Of a DNA stretch of 64,000 nt, positions 33,330-44,070 are shown in pieces (within the stretch, counting starts at the first letter, position 1; each line of letters starts with the position of its first letter). The position numbers were made by a program, and so were the translations under genes. Under the pieces are notes generated by a model. It did not search any database, was not told where the DNA came from, and was given only the letters and a program-made list of their open reading frames with translations. Origin of the DNA: Prochilodus magdalenae (lineage: Eukaryota; Chordata; Actinopteri; Characiformes; Prochilodontidae); NCBI GenBank assembly GCA_024036415.1, contig JAMWET010003073.1, positions 86,001-150,000 on the forward strand. The letters run 5' to 3'.

Positions 33330-34200
33330 TAATTTGTCCTTTATTTAACTGACAAAAACTTTTTGTGTTTTATAAATATATACTAATTGTGCCAGCAACA
33401 CACAAAAGGTGGGACAAGTTACACCATAAGCACAATAAGCAGGTTTGTTGGTAACAGGTGAGGGCATCATGACTTTGTTTAATATGACCATCCACCAAAG
33501 GCTCAGTCTCTGCTAGCGATGATGGCTTGTGGCTCACCACTTTGTGACATAATTGTCAAACATAAGATCTCAGTAATTTCAGGTCTTTCACATCTACCAT
33601 ACATAATATTGTGAAAAGATTCAGCAAATCTGGAGAAACTTCAGTACGGGTAGGGCAAGGCCAGAAACCACTGCTGAATGTGCGTGACCGTCATGCTACT
33701 GTGTTAACTATAGCCACATGGGCTTGGGAATAGTTGGGAAAACCATTGTCACATAACACAATCTGCTGCTGCATCAAGAAATGCAACTTCAAAAGTCTGT
33801 TATGTAAGGAGAAAGCCACACATCAGTTCTATGCAGAAACACCGCCAAGTTCTCTGGGCCTGAGCTCATCTCAGATGGTTTGAAAAACAATGTAAATGTA
33901 GGCTGTGGTCAGTTGAGTCCACTTTCCAGCTTGCTTTTGAGTAAAAAGGGAAAAGGGATCATCCTTACTTTTCTCAGAAAAAGGTGCAAAAGCCAAGCAT
34001 CTGTCATGTTATGGTGCATCAGTTTCCAGGGCAATTGTGACTGAGGTATGGGTGAAGATATTGTTGACACAGAGGTGTATGAAGTGTATAGTAAGATTTT
34101 AGAGAGAAATGTTTTGCCATCATGATGAAGTCTTTTAAGTTTGTGCTTAGCACCAAGACAACGGCACGTGCTACACCAGTGTGGCTTCATCAATACACAA
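33330..34200 (+). pseudogene. Eroded Tc1-like transposase relic, same family as the 41.5-kb element
   Basis: The text GAAAAGATTCAGCAAATCTGG, AACTTCAGTACGGGTAGGGCA, CTGAGCTCATCTCAGATGG and GCACGTGCTACACCAGTGTGG follows, in order, the transposase gene of a common fish Tc1 family (the block after helix-turn-helix, the LLWARAH-like block, and the stretch after QQDNA). Indels destroy the frame. The tips are unclear. Confidence 0.7.
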
Positions 34201-35653
34201 CATACAATTACACTGAATTAATTGTGTATTGCATCTGTTCATCAGACTTAGTAGCTGTTACAACTAGCCTGCTACAATCAGCCTCAGTTATGGGGAAGGT
34301 TGTGACATTTATACTCATTCTGCTTTCAGCTAATTTTGTCACAGACAGTAAGTGCAGTAAACAAATGTCACATGTTCATTTGTTGCACATATGCACAAAA
34401 AGTTACAATTCTTATTCATTTTGCTTTCTAAATGATTTAGCATAGCAAGACCCAGATAATGAACATATGACTCAGATTATCCTCCTAAATACAATATCTA
34501 GTTGTTCATCATCTCCTCAAACAGATTTTAAATGTGCCCAATCTTTAATTTTAAAACAATGACTGAGATAATAATTACAAAAAAAGATCTGATAAAAATT
34601 ATTTAGTTGACAACTGACACTAAAACTAGTGGACCACCAGATTCGGTGATGCAACAGTGTTGCCCCAACCCCCTGCTATCAGGGAATATGTTTGTATCTC
34701 ACTTCCAACTAGTTGTTAAAGGTAACAGGGTTTTTTAACAGGGTTGCTCAGCAACATAATGGTTTTGATAACAGGGTGCATTAAAATTTTGTGAATATGG
34801 GTGGTCATAATTGTGGCTCAGCCAATCATATTTCAGATCTGTTTTATAAATTGGAGTAGAAGTCAATCACAGTTCACCAGAGCGGAAAATACGTGTCAAA
34901 AGCAGAGTTACGCAGCGAAGGCCTGAACTAGGACTGACTCTATTCATAGTAATGAACACCTGCAAGGCCCGTCACACCCTCATAAAAGCAAAGTCAGCCC
35001 AGGATATTGGAGGGTGAAAAGGACGGACACGAAGGGATACATTAGGTTCACCACATTTCTGCCTTTTAAAGTGCCTCACAGCTGCGAGGCAGTCCATGTT
35101 TCTGCATGATGACAAGGTTTAATGGCAAAGTTATGAGACAGTCAGAGTAAAAGTGACTAGCTGACTTGCAATGAACAAGACAGATGATGACCTCATAATC
35201 TCTTGCACCATTTCTTGGGCTGATAGATCTCTGGGCTCTATGGCCTTTTTTCATGGTTCTGTAATTAGGATATTGCAGCAAATCAAAGATAAATGTTAGT
35301 GTCATCGGTTCATTCTGAGTAATAGTCCATTTCATGGAGCATTTGCACAGGCAGCCATACAGGTGAGTCTGAGAATGTGAAATACTCAGGCATTCGTGAA
35401 GCTTTGATGGGCCAAACAAGCATGGACACACACACACATAGAGATACCACAGTGTGCCAAAGAAAACCACACTTAATATTCAGCAGACAAAAGCAGGCCT
35501 CTGAGCATCTCTGTGTTTATGAAGCATTATGTGATGGCTTTCACGGCTGTTGCATGCGCACATCGACTCATTCTAACATGAGCTGGGTTTTTTTCACATC
35601 TGGAGTGCACTGTCAGTACCTGAGGCTACAGCAGTTTAAGTAAACTGCCTTTA

Positions 35654-36183
35654 TGTCACGCCTGTGGGTCAGCCTGCCTCCGCTGCACAGGCCGATGACG
35701 TCACACCCACTTGCTCAGGCCCCGCCAATCCCCGGTCTAGTTCACCTGACTATTGATTGCTGTCAGCTGAAAGCCTTGTTTATAATCTGCACACAAACAC
35801 ATAAGTTTCGTGAAGTTTTGCCAACTCTTAGCTGCTATTCCGAGCGTCTTCACCTACATTCTCCGAGTCTTTGGCTTTGGACCATTTTCGCATCTTGTGA
35901 TTTCTCTCTCTCGTTCCTTACCATTTTGGCTTGTCTGCTAGTTTCGATCTGATCTTTGGTTTCCGACCATGCTTCTGTTATCTTGAATTACGGCTCTGCT
36001 CTCCCACTTTGTTTTGTCTGCCTCTCTCTCTCTCTCGCCCTTCCGGATTTCAACCCTTGCTTCCCCCATCGTCTATGTCCTGGTATCACCCTCATACATT
36101 GCTGTACCGTTCTTTTCTGGTGTGTTAAAGACTCTTGGTACTTTGGATCAGCAAGCATCGCACGTAGTTCTTTGATCCTGACA
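35654..36183. mobile_element. Solo LTR, 530 bp, with exact 5-bp target-site duplication
   Basis: It starts TGTCACGCCTG and ends GATCCTGACA (TG...CA), flanked on both sides by CTTTA (35649-35653 and 36184-36188). No internal gag-pol or second LTR is present, so it is a solo LTR left by recombination. The 5-bp duplication and the tips fit a Ty3/gypsy-type element. A TATA-like TTTATAAT lies near 35780 and a perfect CRE (TGACGTCA) at 35696-35703. Plus-strand orientation is likely but not certain. Confidence 0.88.
35696..35703. promoter_or_regulatory. CRE site (TGACGTCA) inside the solo LTR
   Basis: A perfect palindromic CREB/ATF site about 80 bp upstream of the LTR's TATA-like box, as expected for a U3 promoter. 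Confidence 0.5.
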
Positions 36184-36188
36184 CTTTA

Positions 36189-37600
36189 ATTTATGACACT
36201 AATTCATTTTGCAATAACCGCCGTACAACAGCACCAAAAAACACAGGAAAAAAGAAGAGAGATTCACTGTCTTTCATTTACTTTCTTTTAGAGACTTTCT
36301 TTTGGTGCATTTATCATGAAATTTGCACACCATGTAAAGAGCAACAGTTGTTTTCTAATTCTGTCAATCTGGTGTTACTTCACTCTACTTTAATGAACAC
36401 CAAAACACTTGAAAGAGAGTTATGTCACCCAACCGCCAGCCACATTAGCATCATGCTAAATGACTGAGGCGGGGTTGGCCATTCTTTGCAAAGTCAATTA
36501 TGCTTTCCTGGGCACGCAGCCAGGCTGGCTGCGGCATCACTGAGGATGTTTTTAATATTAAAAATATTCCTGTTTTGGTCAGATATATATGGCTAGGCTA
36601 TATTGGTCGTGTAAACTCAAGTTGGTAACCAAAAACCGTAAGCTTGAGGTTTCAGTTCTCTGTGCAGACCTGCTCTATATCTTTATTTTTGCTTAAGTCT
36701 TTTTTTCTCCCCCACTTTCTAAAGAATAACAGCCATAACTTTCCTATCCATGTGCACCTAACATAAACACAAGCGCCTAAGCAGAGCCAGCACTTCAGAA
36801 GTGCTCATCGAAAGCTAAACAGAAGTGGCTGGGCAGAGTGATCATGAAGGACCCATGCAATAAAACAGAGGCAATAAAGTCAATTACTTCTGTACTAAAC
36901 TTTCTCTCAGCACTGTGAAAACATCATCAGATACGACCCAAAATGTTTGCTCTGTAACAATGAGCATCAGCGCTCGGTCCACTCGCAGACGTAAACCTGC
37001 AATTGTGGCTTTCGCGTGTGTGTGTATTTCAAGTTGCTTGGTGCCTGTGCTTTCTTTGGAGCAGAAGCCTCTCTGTCAAATGCAGATGTTAAAAAGAGAT
37101 TTATGAATATATGGATTTATGGAAAAGCCAATAATGGTTCTTTGTGACAGCATATATTAGAGAGAGCTTTTTCATTGTGTTTGTGTACTTAGGCATATGC
37201 TAGGCTTAGGTTAAAAAAGAAAAGATTCTTCGACCTACATTAAGAAGGAGTTTGACCAGATATGGCTGTAGATATGGCTGATCTTGCAAGCCACAACCTC
37301 AAATCATGTATTTGAGATAATCATATCATCATAAAATTGAATATTTCCAACCATTTCTGAGAGACTGATGTTCAAAATGTCATCTACATCTGTAATTTCT
37401 ACATTCTTCAGGGAAAAGGGCATTTCATCACATCAAAAATGTCATATCTTGACCAAGGTTTCCAAAATATCAGCCAACGATTGACATCATAACAACTCAA
37501 ATAGCACAGGCCAGCAAAACTAATGTTCTCGCTAAATGTTAAAACATGACTTGGCTGTACAGTAGACATTTAATTCTGCTTTAAAACTGGACTTATGTAC
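36189..37600. other. Intergenic, no gene
   Basis: Contains CACATTAGCATCATGCTAAATG near 36.44 kb, a homeodomain-type inverted pair, but otherwise nothing. The stretches 31154-32139, 32761-33329, 34201-35648 and 37875-38689 are also without supported features. Confidence 0.5.
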
Positions 37601-37874
37601 AAGCAGAGGCATATGTATTCTGGTTATAGGCCATGGTTAGAGATGAGGACAACATGGACATAAACAGACGTGCAAAAAAAGGCAAATTAAATAATGGACA
37701 ACAAAGGAAACTTATTTGCTTTACAATACAGCACATATTCCAGAGCAAAGTACAGTCTCAATTACAGTTCCAGTCCCCTCGATCCATAAGACGTTTTTGT
37801 GTATCTGTGTATGTGCATGCTGTCCTCATCTCTAATTGTCTATGGCCTTAATCCAGCCTGCATATGCCTCTGGT
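37601..37874. repeat. Foldback (hairpin) element
   Basis: The arm 37601-37682 is repeated inverted at 37792-37874, sharing GTCCTCATCTCTAA, CTATGGCC/CATGGCC and CATATGCCTCTG. The loop is about 110 bp. The arms pair along about 80 bp with few mismatches. It could be a MITE or an inverted duplication. Target duplications were not found. Confidence 0.8.
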
Positions 37875-38689
37875 TCCCCAGTGGCCAAGTCCTACACCCA
37901 CACACTTCACCGTCCTGCTGATAGCTGCTGCTTCTACTATTTCAAAGCCACTCGACATGTTTGAGCTAAAACACAGATCTTTAACTCTCCTTCCTCTCTC
38001 TCTCTCCTGCTCCCTCACACTGTAATTATTATTTTGAAAGTGCGGTCTAGGGAGGCTGTCTGGGTTTGGCACCGTCCGTGGCAGTAACGTGTCAGGAGCT
38101 TTAATACAGTTTGACTTTTGTTTTATAATCTCTGCGGGCAGACATCACAGACCCGCTCTTTCTCTCCTTTCCTTGCCTTGGATGAACGTGTGCAGATGTG
38201 TGTATCTGACTACCATGTGCTGTAGTACTTGTCCTCCACCTTCACTGCTTCAGAGCTGCCTTTCTGGTCTTAGGTCAAGTCGAGCTCAAGACTACAGATT
38301 TTTGAGTAAAATTTCCCCACTGACAGCATAATTGAGTCTAGCAATAGGCTTGATCTGTGTCTAGAAAACTGCCCTCCCCCCCGGGATTAAACTGGACTAA
38401 GCCCAAGATTTGCATTAGCCATACCTTAGAGTATACATTATATATGTACAATTACCCACATACATGTACACATGAAAAGATGACCAGTAAAAATGTACAC
38501 TTGGTATATTGTATTGTTGTAACGTTTTAGGAGAAATGAAAAACATTGATTTCATGAAATGGAAAGTAATTCAGGATCATTTCTCTTCATCCATTTATTA
38601 TGAAATGTTTAAACAGTATAAATATATATATAAATTAAAGTATTTATATATTCATAATGTAAACAAATAAATTACAAAGTCTGGGCAAA

Positions 38690-38805
38690 CATGGCCTGTC
38701 CATGTATAAAATGGATTATCACAGGACAATATTAGGAACCTCTACAACTCTGTGCCGAGACTTCTGGCATGTGTTGGCAAACATGGTGGCCTGGCATCAT
38801 ACTGA
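38690..38805 (-). repeat. Dispersed repeat B, copy 1
   Basis: ATGGATTATCACAGGACA, TTAGGAACCTCTACAACTC and AAACATGGTGGCCTGGCATC recur inverted at 49995-50105. No class assigned. Confidence 0.7.
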
Positions 38806-38999
38806 AAGAGACTATTTCTGTGTGTAGCTATATGTGTGTAGCTGTGTGTAGTCTAAATTTATCATCACTTATTGTTCCTGGATCATATCATCATAAGTTA
38901 GATTCCATTAAAGAAGAAGGCTTGTTTTTTCATTTTCAAGTTTTCAAATGATGAAATATGTAGTCCATCTGTTTCACCGCATGCTATTCTCAGTCTAGC

Positions 39000-39085
39000 A
39001 GTTTCACTGCAGTGTCTGATCCACTCACACCAGCACAACACACACTAACATATCACCACAATGTCAGTTTCAACACTTCATGACA
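39000..39085 (-). repeat. Dispersed repeat A, copy 3 (reverse)
   Basis: Reversed relative to 680-1065; shares GATCCACTCACACC, CAACACACACTAACA and TTTCACTGCAGTGTC. Confidence 0.7.
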
Positions 39086-40070
39086 GTGGTATTCTCCAGC
39101 TGTAGCGTTTTTCGATACGATAACACGCCATGCCACACTGCACAAATTGGTCAGGAGTGTTTTAAAGAACATGCCAAAGAATTCATTGTGTTGCCCTGAC
39201 ATCCAAAAGTCCGGCCAATCATCTGTTGCAGATCTACCTAGTATTTTACAGGACCTAAAGCAACTTATGGTAACATCTTGGTGACTGACACAGCGTCTAT
39301 GCCTCAGTCAGTCATAGGGGATATTTGTATGACCCATGTACTAGCACTGAATAAAACGGTGTGTGTGTGAGTGTGAGATAAAGAAGAGAAGGCAAGAGAG
39401 AGAGGAGATAGAGGATGTGTAACAGTGATATCATGCTGTGGTACCATGGAAAAGCACTTAGTTGCATGAGACAGAGCTGGAGGTTCCTGTGATCACAAGC
39501 ACATTGACCAGCAGCAGCAGCATGATCAAAGCCGCCCCTTCATCCACTCACTCTGCAGCTACTTACATACATCCCCTTACTTACCCCTCTAACTGTCAGG
39601 CCTAAGGGGGGAATGCTTGCTGAGTGGTGCTTGCGTGTTTCATCACTAATGGAGGAACCCATAGGGTGGCCCTGCTGGATTCTGTATGGGTTATGGGTCT
39701 GTCTTCATGCAGCCTGCTCAGCTCAGCAACACTGCTGAGAGCTGAGGAGAAGGACCGAACTGCTGGATATCCCCATTCCACTAGACATGATAAACAGAGT
39801 ACAACTGGAAAGCTGTTTATGCTCATCAAAAATTTTAAACACTTTTAAAATATGTTTGGAGAATTTTTTTGACAACTGTCTACGCAAACACTGCAAAACT
39901 AAGAAAGAACTGGACAAAAGTACCACTTTGAGAACATTGCACCCACATTTAGCCTTTTACCTCGACTCCAATTTTTAGGCTACAAACTTACTTGAGTAGT
40001 GAAACCCCTGTTAATTAGTCTTCCCATTAAACAAGAGATGCAGATCTGGGAATTCGCTGACATACAGTGC

Positions 40071-41263
40071 TGCTTGAAAGTTTGAAACTTCTAGAATTTT
40101 CCATATAAAACAATATAACCTAAAACATAATCAAAGCCCTTACATTGTTATAGAGAACCCAGTTAAACAAGTAAGACAAAACTTTTTATATTCAGTCATT
40201 TATTTACCTTTGACAGATTAACTTGTGTGTTTAGGATCATTGTCCTGCTGTATGATTCAGTTTTCAGAAAAATGTTCTGGCATTTTCCTGCACGTTTGCT
40301 GGTATAATTAGGAGTTCATTGTTTCATCAGTGATGACAAGCCACCCTGGCCCAAATGGAGCAAACCAGGTACTACCATCGCCATGCTTCACAGATGGGAT
40401 AAAGTTCCTATGCTGGAATAAGATGTTTTCTTTTCTCTAGACACAATGCTTCTCGTTTCAAGCAAAAAGTTGCATTTTGGTCTTATTTGTCCACAAAGCA
40501 TTTCTCCAAACAGCCTTCTGGCTTGTTCATGTGATCGTTAGGAAACTGCTCCAGTATTCTGTTGGGCAAGCAGTGGCTTCCCACAAACTATTGCTTTTTA
40601 GTGTTCTTCTGATGATGGACTTATGAACATAGACATTGTCACTGTGTCACTGTGAGGGAGGCCTTTAGTTGTTTAGAAGTTACCTGTGTTCTTTGGTGAT
40701 ACTGCAGACTATTACACGCCTTATTCCAAAAGTAATCATTGGTGGTCCGCTATTCCTAGGGAGGGTAACAATATCCCTTGTTTGTACACAGTCTGTCTGA
40801 CTGTTGGTTGGTGGAGTCTGAACTCTTTAGCAATGGGTTTGCAACCAATTCCAGCCTAAGGGGGAACAACATCTCATTTTCCGAGCTCCTCAGAAATCTT
40901 ATTTGTTTGTGCAATAATACACAACTTCTATAAATATGCGTAATGAAATCTGATTTTGATGGATCTCTGTTCTTTAAATACAACATGCACATTTACAGCA
41001 ATACAACAATTACAAACAAATACAACTATTCCGTCTTTAAATCAAATACTAATCATATATTACATACTTTTCCCATGGAATAGACAAATAATATTCAACC
41101 TCTTTCCCCAATAAACGAATGACCAAATATAATTAGTTTTTCTCATTTGTTTAATTGGGTTCTCTTGATCTACTTTTATGACTTATGAGGTATGTTATAT
41201 TTTATATTTCTACAGAAATATAGCCAATTCCAAAGGGCTCACACATTTTTTAGCTCCACTGTA
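40071..41263 (-). mobile_element. Degenerate DNA transposon, Tc1-like, reverse orientation
   Basis: The left tip reads CAGTGCTGCTTGAAAGTTTG; the right tip, reversed, reads CAGTGGAGCTAAAAAATGTG, diverged but alignable. The body contains AGGATCATTGTCCTGCTG, CCATGCTTCACAGATGGGAT and TTTGTCCACAAAGCATTTCTCC in the order of a familiar fish family whose transposase runs on the minus strand. Frames are all broken. Confidence 0.72.
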
Positions 41264-41457
41264 GAGTATTATGGTAATTCAAGATGTCTGTGCTGTCACC
41301 CAGCTGCTCTCACATGCTCACTCTTCTTTCTTAAGGGGGAGTGAAGGAGCACTGACATCTCAGGGAACCTTCATGCATTTGCTACCTTCTGTCTCCCTTT
41401 AAGTTGCGCTGGAAAAGCCAGGCTTGCCACATCCACTACTGCACACTATTAATACTA

Positions 41458-42793
41458 CAAACCGGATTCCAAAAAGGTTGGGACACTAAACAAATTGTGA
41501 ATAAAAACTGAATGCAATGATGTGGAGGTGCCAACATCTAATATTTTATTCAGAATAGAACACAAATCACAGATCAAAAGTTTAAACTGAGAGAATGTAT
41601 CATTTTAAAGGAAAAATATGTTGTTTTAAAATTTCATGGCGTCAACAAATCTCAAAAAAGTTGGGACAAGTAGCAATAAGTGGATGGAAAAAGGAAATTA
41701 ACGAACAGCTGGAAGACCAATTAACACTAATTAGGTCAATTGACAACATGATTGGGTATAAAAAGAGCTTCTCAGAGTGTCAGTGTCTCTCTGAAGCCAA
41801 GATGGTAAGAGGATCACCAGTTCCACCATTGTTGCGCAGAAAGATAGTGCAGCAATACCAGAATGGTGTTACCCAGCGTAAAATAGCAAAGACTTTTAAG
41901 TTATCATCATCAACCGTGCACAACATCATCAAAAGATTCAGAGAATCTGGAACAATCGCTGTGCGTAAGGGTCAAGGCCGTAAAACTCTACTGGATGCTC
42001 GTGATCTCCGGGCCCTTAAACGTCACTGCACCTCAAACAGGAAAGCCACTGTCAAGGAAATAACAGAATGGGCTCAGGAATACTTCCAGAAAGCATTGTC
42101 AGTGAACACAATCCACGTGCCATCCGCCATTGCCAGCTGAAACTCTACAGTGCAAAAAGGAAGCCATTTCTAAGCAAGCTCCACAAGCTCAGACGTTTGC
42201 ACTGGGCCAGGGGTCTTTTAAAATGGATTGTGGCAAAATGGAAGACTGTTCTGTGGTCAGATGAGTCACGATTTGAAGTTCTTTATGGAACACTGGGACG
42301 CCATGTCATCCGGACCAGAGAGGACAAGGATAACCCAAGTTGTTATCAACGCTCCGTTCAGAAGCCTGCATCACTGATGGTATGGGGTTGCATGAGTGCT
42401 TGTGGCATGGGCAGCTTGCATGTCTGGAAAGGCACCATTAATGCAGAGAACTGTGTTCAGGTTCTAGAACAACATATGCTCCCATCTAGACGTCATCTCT
42501 TTCAGGTTAGAACCTACATTTTTCAACAAGATAATGCCAAGTAAGAAGAAGGGGGGATGCCACACAGTGGTAAAAATGGCCTTGTCCCAACTTTTTTGGG
42601 ATTTGTTGACGGCATGAAATTTTGAAACAACATATTTTTCCCTTAAAATGATACATTCTCTCAGTTTAAACTTTTGATCTGTGATTTGTGTTCTATTCTG
42701 AATAAAATATTAGATGTTGGCACCTCCACATTATTGCATTTAGTTTTTATTCACAATTTGTTTAGTGTCCCAACTTTTTTGGAATCCGGTTTG
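41458..42793 (+). mobile_element. Tc1-like DNA transposon with intact ends and internal deletion
   Basis: 1336 bp, flanked by TA on both sides (41456-41457 and 42794-42795). The terminal repeats of about 215 bp begin CAAACCGGATTCCAAAAA. Each arm has an inner copy of the tip motif (AAAAAGTTGGGACAAG near 41655-41670 and reversed near 42581-42597), an IR/DR layout. Because ends and sub-terminal binding sites persist, this copy could in principle have been mobilised in trans by a related transposase. Confidence 0.93.
41802..42543 (+). pseudogene. Tc1-like transposase, frameshifted and lacking its C terminus
   Basis: From about 41802 it codes MVRGSPVPPLLRRKIVQQY and KIAKTFKLSSSTVHNIIKRF, a clear paired-like helix-turn-helix. 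A frameshift near 42110 moves to the frame with LWSDESRFE (first catalytic D) and FQQDNAK (second D). The next codon is a stop, and the sequence jumps straight to the 3' end of the gene (RRGDAT-like, near 42551). So the block with the third catalytic residue (E of SPIENIW) is deleted, about 100 residues. The protein cannot be active. Confidence 0.9.
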
Positions 42794-42969
42794 TATATAC
42801 TGTTCAGTCACTCATCACAGAAGTAACTGTACGTGTCTTTGCCAATCTGAACAATGGTCAATTCGGTGCAATCCAATGCTACAAGACCCAGGTGATCATG
42901 GACTTGTCCACCTGCATTTTATCAATGTTAATATATGAGAAGCGCTCAGTGTATTATGAGGCAGGTGAA

Positions 42970-44007
42970 GCAACAAATATGTCTACAAATAAATAATCAA
43001 GCAGCTTTATCATCAGGTGACATGCAGGTGGGGCTTTCTGCAATATGTGTGGCTAGGATCCTGCCAAGGAACTGTGCTCTCCCTTTTTCTCTTCACCCTG
43101 TACATCACACACTTCCAGTACAGCTCAGACCTCTGCCACCTTCAGAAATTTTCTGTGGTGGTCGGGTGCATCAATGATGGGCAGGATGGAGAATATAGAG
43201 ACCTTGTGAACTACTTTGTGGAGTGGAGTGCAAGAAACCATCTGTTCCTCAATGTGACCAAGACCAAGGAGATGGTGGTGGACATTAGGAGGAAGAGGTC
43301 CACGATCAGCCCAATCATCATCATGGGTCAGAATGTTTAGCTGGTAAATACCTGCAAATACCTGGGTGTCCTGCTCGACAACAAACTGGACTGGTAGGCT
43401 AGCACTGAGGCTATGTACAAGAAGGGGATGAGCAGATTCTACTTTTTGAGAAGGCTTAGGTCTCAATGTATCAATGTATGCTGCAAGAAGTCTTCTACCA
43501 GTCTGTTGTTGTGGGGGCTGTCTTCTTTGTGACACTTTGCTGGAGAGGCCGCATCAGAGGAGCGGATGCTAAAATATTCAACAAGCTGGTGGTCTGGAAG
43601 GCTGGTCCAGTTCTGGGCTGCCCTCTGGATGGTTTCGAGCTGATGGTCAAAAGGAGGTCACTTAACAAACTCATACAGCTCCACTGTAGCAAAGGGTACA
43701 GGAGATCGTTTGTACCAACAGTGATCACACTGTACAACACCTCTTCACTGTGTTGGGACATTATTGGACACTGAACAGTTCAGGCTAACTGAACACCAGC
43801 TGAATGTTACACATTACAGTTTTCCATAATCATATCACTGTGCACTGCCTCCTTGTCTGTGCTTTATAAGATTGCACATTTGTTTATAATACGTTATCTG
43901 TACTGTTCTGTACAGTGTACAGTGTTACTGTCACCTGGCTTTCTGACTGGATGGTTTTAGATGACTTGTGAATGTGGAAATACACAGCTGCACTGTTCTC
44001 CTGTATA

Positions 44008-44008
<1 letters not shown>
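42970..44008 (+). pseudogene. LINE reverse-transcriptase fragment (Jockey/L2/Rex-like non-LTR retrotransposon), 5'-truncated
   Basis: The frames at 43017-43340 and 43466-43774 join by a frameshift. They show QGTVLSLFLFTLYI, CHLQKFS, VNYFVEW, LFLNVTKTKEMVVDIRR, KYLGVLLDNKLDW, RFYFLRRLRS, ADAKIFNKLVVWKAG and a final RRSFVPTVITLYN, the palm-thumb and C-terminal order of fish LINEs of this group. Where the family has FSDDTAIVGC this copy has FSVVVGC: the catalytic DD is lost by an in-frame deletion. In-frame stops lie at GQNV* and LDW*. The 3' end runs into a TATC array, the usual tail of such elements. No target duplication found. Confidence 0.88.
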
Positions 44009-44061
<53 letters not shown>

Positions 44062-44070
44062 ATATATATC
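44009..44070. repeat. (TATC)n microsatellite at the LINE 3' end
   Basis: About 13 TATC units then a short TA run. It probably grew from the LINE's 3' terminal repeat. Confidence 0.95.

Noticed and set aside
35066..35470. 134-codon minus frame
   Set aside because: No recognisable domain; overlaps a plus frame and nothing supports expression.
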